A stretch of 64,000 nucleotides of DNA from Zeus faber (taxonomy: Eukaryota > Chordata > Actinopteri > Zeiformes > Zeidae): assembly GCA_960531495.1 (NCBI GenBank), contig OY482861.1, positions 4,329,001 through 4,393,000 on the forward strand, given 5' to 3'. The position numbers and the translations under genes are program-made. Below are positions 22,703-31,766 of the stretch, one piece after another (within the stretch, counting starts at the first letter, position 1; every line of letters starts with the position of its first letter). The notes beneath the pieces are model-generated. The model ran no database searches. It saw only the letters and a program-made list of their open reading frames with translations, and was not told where the DNA came from.

Positions 22703-23540
22703 TTTTTTTTTTTTTACCTGTGCTGTCAGCATGCTGGGCATACAACAGAGTATTTGTATGCCATTGCATTCAGGACAGAGTTAGTGGAGTTCAAGTTCTC
22801 AACCTGCAATGTAAATCTATATTGATTCTTTGATCATCAAGAACTGCTGCAATAACTCTGTCCTGTGGATGACCTGTAGAATGACAAGAGCACAGTTTTT
22901 GGTTATGGAGAGCCACCACCAACCCGTCTCTTTGGAGAACTATTTATCATGTTTGGGTCTATAAACAACTGATCACTACTCCAAGAGGGGGAGAATCACC
23001 ACGTGAGACAAATAAACATAGAAACAAACAACATTTACACAAAAACATAAACATTGGATGACAACATGTATTGAAAAACTGAATTAGGTCCAGGAAAACT
23101 GGAACTAAAACTGGTCACATGGCCTCTTCCTGTCATAGTTATGGCAATTAAATGAGGGAGGAAAGGAGAGGAACGCAACCAGGAGGTTGCTGGGGTGCAT
23201 TCAAAGCAGGTGTGTGTGCGTGCGTGCATGCATGCTTGCGTGTGTAAGATGTCTACCGGTGAGTGTACATGACTTATCCCCATTGATACTAGTGTAGAAG
23301 GTTGGTATTATGTCGTGGCGCCTCCAAGCAACCCAAGGGGCCCTGAAGCCCCCCCAAACTCCACAGTCCGGTGGACAACCCTCGGCTGCAGGAAATCCCC
23401 GGGTACCCTGCCCTGCGGCCACGGAAGACCCCCGGGCCCCCAGAGAAGCCAGAGGGGCATACAGAGGGGTGGAGCAACTCCCAAGCCCAGCCCCGAGGAG
23501 CATGACCCAGTCCCAGGGAGCACGGGAAGACCCTGCACCC
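22703..23540 (-). mobile_element. 5'-truncated L1-derived retrotransposon (unit B)
   Basis: Minus-strand copy of the 3' ~840 bp of unit A (13,936-14,880), ending in a poly(A) tail seen as T residues at 22,703-22,715. The GC-rich part and the 3' part match closely; the (CA)n run is much shorter. Its 5' end abuts the hAT-like element at 23,541. Confidence 0.8.
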
Positions 23541-24969
23541 CAGGGGCGTACAGAATTCATAATTATGACTGCATTCATTTGACGTTGACCTGTAATGCCT
23601 GGTGTTTCACCAGGTGGCGCATTAGGCGCAGTGACTTGATTTTGCGGAGCCCATGCTACTCTTTGTTATTACTCTGCTACTACTCATGAACCCATCTGCA
23701 ACAATGAGTGGGCCACAGAAAAGAAAATTCGACAGTGAGTGCTGAGTGTTTAATAAGGAATGGACAACTAAATACTTTTTTTACTGAAGTCCAGTCAAAG
23801 GCTGTATGTCTTATTTGCCAAGAAACTATTTCGGTTTTAAAGGAATACAACATCAGCCGTCACTTTTCACCAAGCATGCTAATTACGCTAACAACCAATC
23901 AACGCAAGAACGGACGGCTACCGCTCAGAGGTTGGTAGCTGGCTTGCAGGCTCAGCAAAACACCTTTATCCGACAAACTGCCATCCAAGAATCAAGCACG
24001 AAGGCAAGTTATTTGCTGGCATTCAAATTAGCAAAAGCCAGCAAGCCTTTCTCCAAAGGGGAGTTTGTCAAAGAGTGCATGGTAAAGACAGCAGCTATCT
24101 TGTGTCCTGAGAGCAAGAACAGATTTGAAAAAATTAGCTTATCACGCAGGACAGTGACTCGCTGTGTTGAACTAATTGATGAAGACTTAGCTAGCAAGCT
24201 AAACAAAAAAGCGGAGTCATTTACATTATATTCTTTGGCACTGACTGTGATGACATAAAGGACACTGCTCAGCTTTTAATTTTTAACAGAGGGATTAATG
24301 ACAATTTTGAGATAACGGAGGAGTTTTTAGCTATGGAATCCCTAACAGGGAAAACACGGGGAGAGGACTTGTATGACAGTGTGTAGGCAGTCATCAAGAG
24401 GCACAAGCTACCTTGGAGTACGCTCGCCAATGTTACCACAGATGGACCAAATCTGACGGGAAAAAACGTCGGACTACTCAAAAGAATCCAGGAGAGGGTG
24501 AAAGAAGACAACCCTGAGGAGGAGGTAATTTTCCTACACTGCATAATTCACCAGGAAGCCCTGTGTAAATCCGTTTTGCAGCTTGACCACCTGGTGAACC
24601 CAGTTGTAAAACTCGTTAACTTTATTTGAGCGAGGGGACTTTGTCAGTTTCGTCAGTTTATTACGTTTCTTGAAGAAACTGACGCTGATCACAGGGACTT
24701 AATTTACCATTCTAATGTCCGCTGGTTAAGTATGGGGAAAGTATGTCAACGAGTGTGGGAGCTCAAACAGGAGATTTTCTTATTTTTGGAGCTACTTGAG
24801 AACGCTGACAAGTTTCCTGAGCTGAGTGACACAGATTGGCTAAGTGATTTAGCTTTTTCTGTGGACATACTGACACACATGAATGTGCTGAACGTGAAGC
24901 CACAAGGGAAAGACCAGTTTGTGCGTGAAATGCATACAAATTCACCCTGCTGCCTCATTCCCACCATCT
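23541..24969 (+). mobile_element. hAT-like DNA transposon, 3' end missing
   Basis: Starts with CAGGGGCGTA, a hAT-type terminal sequence. No inverted partner is visible before 25,940, so the right end is truncated or diverged. Codes for the transposase remnant at 23,704. Confidence 0.65.
23704..24969 (+). pseudogene. hAT-type transposase (ZBED/GTF2IRD2/SCAND3-like)
   Basis: ATG at 23,704 ('MSGPQKRKFD') leads into a BED-like finger with 'CLICQET' and a downstream H-x-x-x-H (about 23,805-23,890), then helical sequence. The DDE fold follows: 'VTTDGPNLTGKNVGLLKR' near 24,440 and 'LHCIIHQEALC' near 24,540, the conserved C/H region of hAT enzymes. 'YHSNVRWLS' lies near 24,710. The dimerisation domain at the C-terminus is missing. 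Breaks: frameshifts near 23,750, 23,870 and 24,245, stops near 24,385 and 24,630. Domesticated vertebrate relatives exist, but the breaks argue for a dead transposon. Confidence 0.8.
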
Positions 24970-25939
24970 AGCTCGCACACAGCTCTTCGACCCCAGCTCT
25001 CACTTCTTTCTGGACCAAGTCTCGCCTCTCTTTCCCCTTTGCCTTTATGTAGTTGGCGGTTGGTAAGCTGCCCAGTCCTGCTCTGCCAACAGTCACAGAT
25101 CCCACCAGCGCTCTGTGGCATAAACGGGATTCCGCCTGGTCCACCGCTTTCAGTGCCTGCCACTTCATTCCGGTCCTCACCTCAATGCCTCAATGACTTT
25201 TGGATCCAAATGTGTATTACTTTACATTATCAGTTCCTCTATTGAGCTGTTTTCTCTGCGTTAATTGGCCATTTTGTAAAAAGGGTGAAAGGGTAAAAAG
25301 GTGCTCGGTGCAGCACTGGAGGAGAAACTCCTTATGTAAAAAATCCAATGTGTCTGCATTTTGGACCAAACATGCAAAAACATGAAGTATTAGATGAAGT
25401 TTAACTCTCTGATACCTGCAGACATCCGATCCTGTAAATGTAATATTAATTGAGATAACTGATTACACCCATCACAGGTTTGGCACTACTTTGTGATTTT
25501 ATTCAAGAATAAATCATTCAAAATACAAGCTTTCTCTCGCTGTAATTCGATAAATAGGGGACCAGCCTGGCGTTACATTGCCCTACAAACATTGACCAAA
25601 CTGGTCACTATGGTAACAAACAGTATCTTAATATCCTACTGGAAAATAAGCTTTCTCAGCATCCAACCACATGTTGCTCATACAGTTTGATCATACCTAA
25701 GAACAATGTTATTTTCACTCATATTTTACAAATGTGTGAACAACTTTAATCGGTTATTTCACCTGGGCGCTGTCATCTGGATGAAAAAGGATTTTGGCCA
25801 CGCAAATATATTTTGAGATATTTGTCGATATCAGTGGGAATTTGTGATATGTGCCTCAATCTCATGGGAATTGACCCATTCCACAGTTCCACTAGAGGGT
25901 CCTTCTGTGAGGCTGAAGAGTAGACCAGGGAGCAGTGAG
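24970..25939. other. Unassigned region
   Basis: No recognisable coding sequence, RNA gene or repeat ends; the open frame at 24,919-25,245 is Pro/Ser-rich with no motif and probably fortuitous. Confidence 0.4.
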
Positions 25940-26564
25940 ATATGTAACCCACGACAGATTTTAGGTATTTTTGGTGTTTTGAGAAACGATCATTTGAAAG
26001 TGGTGAATCAGAGCTTCAAAACAAGGTGTCACTTGTGTGACTCAAGCAAATATTTTTAAAGCTGTGGCTTGTTAATGACAAGGGTGCGGCAAACTGTGTT
26101 TCTGAGATAATCCCCCTCAAAGTTTTTCACCACACTTAGCTTCGTTCAGCTAGCTCCCAGAATGCAAATGGGTGGAAGACCAACAGAGCCACATGGCTAC
26201 TTGACACCCTGCTGAATGGGGCAATCTCTCCATTTTTCTTGTGTTTATAGGGAATGTTGAACAGCTTCATCGTAAGACAACATCTTTGCTTTAAAAAAAA
26301 GCTTTTATTTAACAGTAAGAATGTACATGTTTTATAAAAGTGGAATAATTTAGGAGTTTAAACGTGCAGACAACAACAAAATGTTCATTCTGTCAAAAAT
26401 ATAATGTGCATACAGCTACACTCAGCGCCTGTTTGGAGCTGCCTCTTTTCATTTTTTTTTTTCGCCCCTGGCTGCATTTGCAGGTAAACTTGACAATCTT
26501 GTCCATTGCTACTTGTTAAAAAAATAAAAAAAGCTTTTATTTTACACTAAGAATATACATGTTA

Positions 26565-26968
26565 GGCTTACTGACTCAGACCAGAGGTGAACCCAAGAGC
26601 ACAACGCAGGAGAGCAGGTGAAAGTTCACAAAGCAGGGGTTTATTAGAACAAACAGACCAGGGTCAGGAAAGCCAGGATATCCGTCAGCGAGGGCAAACA
26701 AGTCAGGCAAGGAACAGATGATCAAAAAATCGGGGAATCAACAAGGTATTAGAGAGATCACTGGACGGTACGCTGGAGAGCTCAGCCGAAGCAAAACAAT
26801 CTGGGTGACTGATGAGGAGATGAGCTGCAGGATGAAGAGTGGGAAACCAAGGTGACGTAGAGCAAAGGGGAGTGGCCGGATCTGAAATGACAAGAGAGTT
26901 ACTGACAAGTTAAAGGCAAAACTGGATTAACTTAAATGAGTAGACCAAAGAATGCTGGATCTCAGTGA
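26565..26968. mobile_element. Nested insertion, probably a solo LTR or non-autonomous element
   Basis: About 400 bp absent from the parallel block of the same transposon. The word ATACATGTT is present on both sides (about 26,555 and 26,973), consistent with a target duplication. It contains TTTATT at about 26,638, which could be a minus-strand polyadenylation signal as in an LTR. Confidence 0.5.
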
Positions 26969-27229
26969 GGGTTCATGAAAATACATGTTTTATAAAAGCT
27001 GAATTATTTAGGAGTTTAAAGGTGCAGACAACACAACAAAATGTGAAGTCTGTCAATAATATTAGTCTTTGTATATCAACCTCAGTGTGTCGTTTAAAAA
27101 ATAAATATGCATATGCCAAATATCTTCAAAATTCTTGGATTTATGTGGGCAAACACCAACCCTACCCCAGCAACACTCAGAGCCTATTTGAGGCTGCGTC
27201 TTTTCATTTTCTTTTCGCCCCTAACTGCA

Positions 27230-27696
27230 TTTGCAGGTAAACTTTAGAATCTTGTCCGTTGTTACTTGTTCATAATCTGTATCACCAACCTCAATGGACT
27301 TTGTCACGTCATCAACTTCTTCCGTTGTAACAACAGGCGTGTCGTTGGTCTCCTCCGGTGGTTCTTGAAAATATTCAGTTTCATCATCATATTCAGGTTG
27401 AAATCCGCTGTTTCAAATATTCTCCAAGTCTGGGATAACCCCCATATCAGATTCAGCGTCGCTGTCGGAGAACTGGCTATATCGCGGAAAATGTAGTCCA
27501 GTACACGCTACTTACACTGACTTGGATCTATCGCACTGGTAAGATTAAGGTCCGCGATGTGATTTAGATCTTCCGCCACCCGCTTCTCATAATCCATAAC
27601 AACACGGAGATTAAAGTTTTCACAAACAAGTGACACCGAAGGATCCTTGTCTTGTTTAGAAAGTGTCATTAGCTTTACTTCTTTGTTGGTATACAT
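27230..27696 (-). pseudogene. Transposon U copy 1: N-terminal transposase-like exon
   Basis: Minus-strand reading 'MDYEKRVAEDLNHIADLNLTSAIDPSQ' (from about 27,597), then, after frame changes, an acidic stretch ending in 'KILKFTCKC'. Copy 2 (54,220-54,700) preserves the same peptide pieces, so the frame was once coding. Acidic N-terminus followed by a Cys pair. I do not recognise the superfamily; a transposase exon is inference from position between inverted ends. Confidence 0.45.
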
Positions 27697-28247
27697 CCCC
27701 TACACAATAATGTCTGTGTGTGTGTGTGTGTGTAAAAGTAGTAAGATTTAATGGTTGAACTCTATCAAAACGGTTTCACATTGTGATTTTACATCACATG
27801 GAATGTGAAGGAATGTTTTTCACCTGGACGGTTGCTTTAAAGGAAACGATCGATCGGCATTGTTCAGCGTCTCTGTAAGTGAACTGTGTTTCCCCAAGTA
27901 ATCTAACGGGAATATTTAACTAGACAGTTTAACAATTATCTACTATTTATAAATCAAACTCGGTTTGGAAAATACGTAAATAAATACGTAAAAAAAACAA
28001 AACATAAAGGAACATGAATCTGGAAAAATCTAATTATATTTCTAGAAAGGTTTTTTCAAGTTATTTGGCGGCTCGTGGCGATTTTAGAAATGCACGACAT
28101 AGCAGGTTTTGCTGCGGTGGGTCACATATATTTTTATTGTAGTCATTTTCTTTCTGCACTGCTTAATATATGAATTGGGGCTTCTTCTAAAAACTGGATC
28201 ATAAGGACTGCTACTTTTTGAACGCAAAATTTGAAAAAGTTAATTCC

Positions 28248-28264
28248 GGGGGGGGGGGGGGGGG
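28248..28264. repeat. Homopolymer of 17 G
   Basis: Uninterrupted G run 26 bp upstream of the gp130-like exon acceptor, in the intron. Confidence 0.95.
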
Positions 28265-28289
28265 TGTTTCTGTATTTGTTCTTTTGCAG

Positions 28290-28430
28290 CCGTAAGCGTG
28301 CCAGCCGGAACATACTCGTACCAGTTGAAATCTCTGTCCCCCAACACCAATTATGCTGTGAGAATTAGAGCGTCGACAATTAAAGGGTCAGTCGATGGTA
28401 TAGGGAACTCATTCAGCACTCTGAAATACG
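28290..28430 (+). pseudogene. gp130/IL6ST-like exon, last fibronectin III domain
   Basis: Between an acceptor (TTCTTTTGCAG) and position 28,430 the frame reads 'AVSVPAGTYSYQLKSL', 'SPNTNYAVRIRAST' and '...FSTLKYG', a fibronectin III F/G-strand region. The pattern L-x-x-x-T-x-Y-x-V-R-x-x-A and the closing F-[ST]-T-x-K match the membrane-proximal domain of gp130. The exon is 141 bp and ends in phase 1. The intron would start GC instead of GT, which may be a rare GC donor or a lost site. The next exon starts in the matching phase at 28,565. Orientation and order agree with the WSXWS exon 12 kb upstream. Confidence 0.68.
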
Positions 28431-28564
28431 GCGAGAACATCAATTCATTTGATATTGTGTTTTTATTTTTAATTTATTTTCCAACAGCTTTTTACCCCAT
28501 TCTTTATGCGGAACAAAAATAAATACATTTTCTCCAATCACTAAAAGTTACAATTTTCCTTTAG

Positions 28565-28600
28565 CACCGGGGCAGATCGAAGGTATTGTGGTAGGAGTGC
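28565..28600 (+). pseudogene. Start of gp130/IL6ST-like transmembrane exon, running into retroviral sequence
   Basis: Acceptor ACAATTTTCCTTTAG precedes 28,565. Joined in phase with the previous exon it reads 'APGQIEGIVVGV', resembling the juxtamembrane segment before the gp130 helix. After about 28,600 no membrane helix follows; the same frame stays open to a TAA at about 28,729 and then leads into ERV A2 env. The exact junction between host and provirus is unclear. Confidence 0.55.
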
Positions 28601-28727
28601 AAAGGCTAGACAACGGATACAAAATTGTGAATCTTGTGGTATTAAATGAAAGTAAAATTATAGAGCCCGCGGTTGTAAAAGAATTAGGAAAATTGATAAC
28701 TGAAGTATCAACTCTCCCACCAACTGA

Positions 28728-28751
28728 ATAAATAAATAAATAAATAAATAA
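28728..28751 (+). repeat. (AAAT)n microsatellite
   Basis: Six tandem TAAA/AATA units between the host-provirus junction and the Ig-like domain of A2; they carry the first stop codons. Confidence 0.85.
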
Positions 28752-28761
28752 AGCAGACTCT

Positions 28762-30490
28762 ACAACTCCAATTTCTGCAAACACTGTGATTAGAACTGAA
28801 TTAGGAAATGCAGATCACCTTCCATGTAAATTTAGTAATTGGAATACTGGTGGAAATAATCCCCCTCAATGGAAAAATGCGCGTGATGAAGACATAGTGC
28901 TAACAGGACTTGATGTTAGCAGTGTGCCTCGCGATCAATGAAAGTATAGGTTGTATAATGACAGGAGATGGGTTAAAGTTCGAGATGACTGTTCGCTTGT
29001 CATAGGTAATGTCATATGGGAAGATCAAGGAGAATATACAGTACATGCACAAATTTGGATCCAGAGTTTAAATATATCCCAAGGCAAAATTATTGGGAAG
29101 CGGGATATCGAACTCATAAGATAATGCTTGTAGTAAAAGGTGTGGTTACTAAAGAAAAAAGTATGATTGCTCAAGAAGTTCAAAAGCAACAAGTTACACT
29201 AAGGGTGACTGTTGGACCGATGACATCTATTACCTGAGCTCGGGGAATAACTAGTGGTATTAACGTATCATCGTCAGTTCCTATTCTAGCTACAACATTG
29301 GCAGAAAAGGCTGTTACAATAACGATGATGAGAACTTCTACTTCTGTAACTCCTGGTAATCATACAAGTGAGGTTGGGAGGATGAGATCCACTACCAATA
29401 AAACAATGACGACTTTTTCGGTGTCTACAAAGTCTGTTGATAAGACACCGACACCTATAACTACATCCCCATCATTTAAGAAGTTGGTAAATATAACTCA
29501 GAAGCCTATGGTGAAGTTGGAAATTAAGTTGAACAATAGCAAGGAGAGCTCTGTAATTAGAAAGCCAATTGCTGAGGAGGTTGATAGGGATTCAGGTAAA
29601 ATAGTTCAGATGACTATGTCGGATGTGGTCAATGATTTTCTTGATCCTGAGAGGACATCAGAAGACATGACTGAACATCTTCATGCTTTACAGAAGCGAG
29701 AAACCCTGTGGAAAGCATATGGGTTTCATTCCTCGGTGCTGCAAATAGCAGACCCGTGGGCAAATAGAAATCTGTGGTTCCAACAGATAACTCACTCCGT
29801 TAGAATGACCACTAATTTGAATTGTCCGTGTGTGGTGAGAGTTCCAGCTCCGGGCACATGGCCTTCAATTCTAGACACGGTACTGGAACCTTTGACGCCT
29901 GAATACGTTATCGTGGCTGCTATTCAAACAACAAGCAGCGAATGAAATATGGATGGCTGTGTCGGTCCAGACCTGGACGTGGGTGTTCCTGGTTGAAAGA
30001 ATTACCATATTTAAGTCTTCTTGATAAGTATGAAGATATTAGAACAGCAATACCTGATGCTATGGAAGTGACACCTGCGAAAGGCAAAGATTGTTTTTGT
30101 TCAAATGATACTCATGGTGGAGATGGTATGTTTATGGGGATATCAGTATGTGAAAGTTACATGATGCAATTTGGACAAAGTACCCAAAGGACAGTTGATG
30201 ACACATATACAGTGACCTTTCATGCACCGCAGCATCGACAGAGTAAAGCTTTAAGCATAAAGAATCAAACTTTACCGGGTAATGTGACTATGGGAACATT
30301 TAAAGCTATTTGGTGGGTATGTGGTGATAAAGCATACTTATTTCTGCCGTATGGGTGGATTGGATGTTGCTATATGGCACAGTTGAAACTTCCTTTTGAT
30401 GTTTTTGTTATCCAGAAGGGACAAGAGCCAGATGAGGGTAACTCTACAAAGACTGCTGAAAGTAGGAAGAAAAGAAACTTGGCTTGTTAG
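28762..30490 (+). pseudogene. A2 env: Ig-like domain, stalk and SU without TM
   Basis: The Ig V-like domain (28,782-29,141) has 'HLPCKF', 'PPQWKN', 'DDCSLVIGNV' and 'EDQGEY' plus a Thr-Cys after a small indel. A Thr/Ser-rich stalk (29,170-29,470) follows, then SU to 'RKKRNLAC' at about 30,487. Stops lie at about 28,939 and 29,236, and frameshifts near 29,040 and 29,940. SU is very close to A1 over 29,690-30,470. The reading ends six residues past the basic cleavage site because a deletion joins it to pre-LTR sequence, so no fusion subunit or anchor is encoded. Confidence 0.82.
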
Positions 30491-30578
30491 TATGTGATTT
30501 CTATTAAGTCAATTAACATCATAAGTTCATCACTCTTCTCTCTTTCGAGACTTTGTGTAGTCTCAAAGGGGGGAAATA

Positions 30579-31005
30579 TGAGGTGTCTGGAGGTGTCTCG
30601 ATTGTTTGCTGTGAAGAAGGGCCCTGGGGTCCCAAGAAAGAGCCCATTGTCTAATTACTAACATATAGTGCTTCTATTGTTACACGGGGAAATTTTACAT
30701 TAGAGTGTCTATTTTGGGACCCTTATGAGAAGGGAAGTGGAATGTGCTTAGATGTATGTCAGTCAGGCACTGAACTGTGACCTATGGATTGGAACCAGAT
30801 GTGTTACGTTATCTCTGTACAAGCATAAAGGACAGTCTCTAGTTCCATTTGAGAGAGAATGCATTGGCTCCCTTCTCTCCCAGACATCCATGGCAAGTCT
30901 GGTTTGATGCTGTTATTCCTTGTAATAAACTTATTAATATAATCAAGTCAGTGTCAGCAGAGATTCTTTCTTCATCAGCACATCATCGACAACAAAGAAA
31001 CTACA
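30579..31005 (+). repeat. 3' LTR of ERV A2
   Basis: 427 bp, TGAGGTGTC... to ...CTACA, AATAAA at 30,924. It has a ~90-bp longer U3 than A1 and A3, with otherwise colinear sequence. Confidence 0.88.
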
Positions 31006-31369
31006 AGAACAAAGGGATAAACCAGTTCGGGTTTCGTGAAACCAACTCCAAGTTTTGTTGTGGTGTCTGTACTTATCTGATACACAATAAAACTTGTACG
31101 CATCAGCTTTTGTTTTCCTCCAGTGATTTTTTTCCAAGTTTTGAAGGTCGCCGAGACCGAGTTTTTCAAACCTCGTGCTGAGCTTTTTTCATGATCCTGA
31201 GATGCAGGCTCTCCTACATGGGCCTTGGCTGTAAATCTTCTCAACGACAATAATTCACAGATTTAAGTTTAAATCTTTTTCGACTATAATAACCTACAGG
31301 TCTTGACCAGATTTTTTTTTTACTAGGATAAAATCACACATTTCAGCCCCAATTTTTCTGGTCACAACA
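31006..31369. other. Unassigned sequence between A2 LTR and Tc1-like element
   Basis: No gp130-like transmembrane or cytoplasmic sequence is recognisable here on either strand, and no repeat end was identified. Confidence 0.4.
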
Positions 31370-31691
31370 TTAGTACCTACCAAAAGGGGTCCGAGGAAGA
31401 GCAACCGGTGAACCAGTGACAAGGGCGCCCATGGGCTCATTGATGCGTGTGGAGAGCGAAGTCTAGCCCGCCTGTCCCATCCCACAGAAGAGCTACCGTC
31501 GCAGAAATTGCTGAAAAGGTTAATGCTGGCTATGATAGAAAGGTGTCAGAACACAGTGCATCGCAGCTCGCTGCGTATGGGGCTGCGTAGCCACAGACCG
31601 GTCAGAGTGCAAAGAGCCCATGCTGACCCCTGCCCACCACTGAAAGTGCCTACAACGGGCACATGAGCATCAGAACTGGACCATAGAGCAA

Positions 31692-31766
31692 TGGAAAAAG
31701 GTTGCCTAGTCTGATGAATCACGTTTTCTTGTACAACACATCATCAGACTAGGCAACCTTTTTCCA
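31692..31766. repeat. Perfect 26-bp foldback at the LINE 5' junction
   Basis: 31,692-31,717 and 31,741-31,766 are exact reverse complements separated by 23 bp. The left arm is Tc1 transposase sequence in its normal place; the right arm is an inverted copy directly before the LINE. Confidence 0.95.

Larger units (their letters stand above)
25940..28129 (-). mobile_element. Unclassified DNA transposon U, copy 1
   Basis: Ends are inverted repeats beginning ATATGTRACCCACSRCA (left 25,940; right 28,113-28,129), shared with copy 2 at 53,841-55,187. Internal sequence aligns with copy 2 in the same orientation. An internal stretch (26,290-26,520) is repeated at 26,530-27,250, and a foreign ~400-bp segment sits at 26,565-26,968. 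The putative transposase region is on the minus strand. Confidence 0.65.
28600..31005 (+). mobile_element. ERV A2, 5'-deleted provirus of family A (env SU plus 3' LTR)
   Basis: Aligns with A1 env from the Ig domain (about 7,773) to just after the furin site (about 9,500), then jumps to the A1 region just before the polypurine tract (11,078). gag, pol, TM and the post-env region are missing. Polypurine tract at 30,564-30,576 and LTR follow. It abuts the gp130-like transmembrane exon on the left. Confidence 0.88.

Noticed and set aside
24919..25245. 108-codon Pro/Ser-rich ORF after the hAT remnant
   Set aside because: No motif, no start context and no continuity with the transposase frame.
31006..31370. 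gp130-like membrane helix or cytoplasmic box motifs after the A2 LTR
   Set aside because: No hydrophobic helix or box1-like Pro motif with a splice acceptor was visible.
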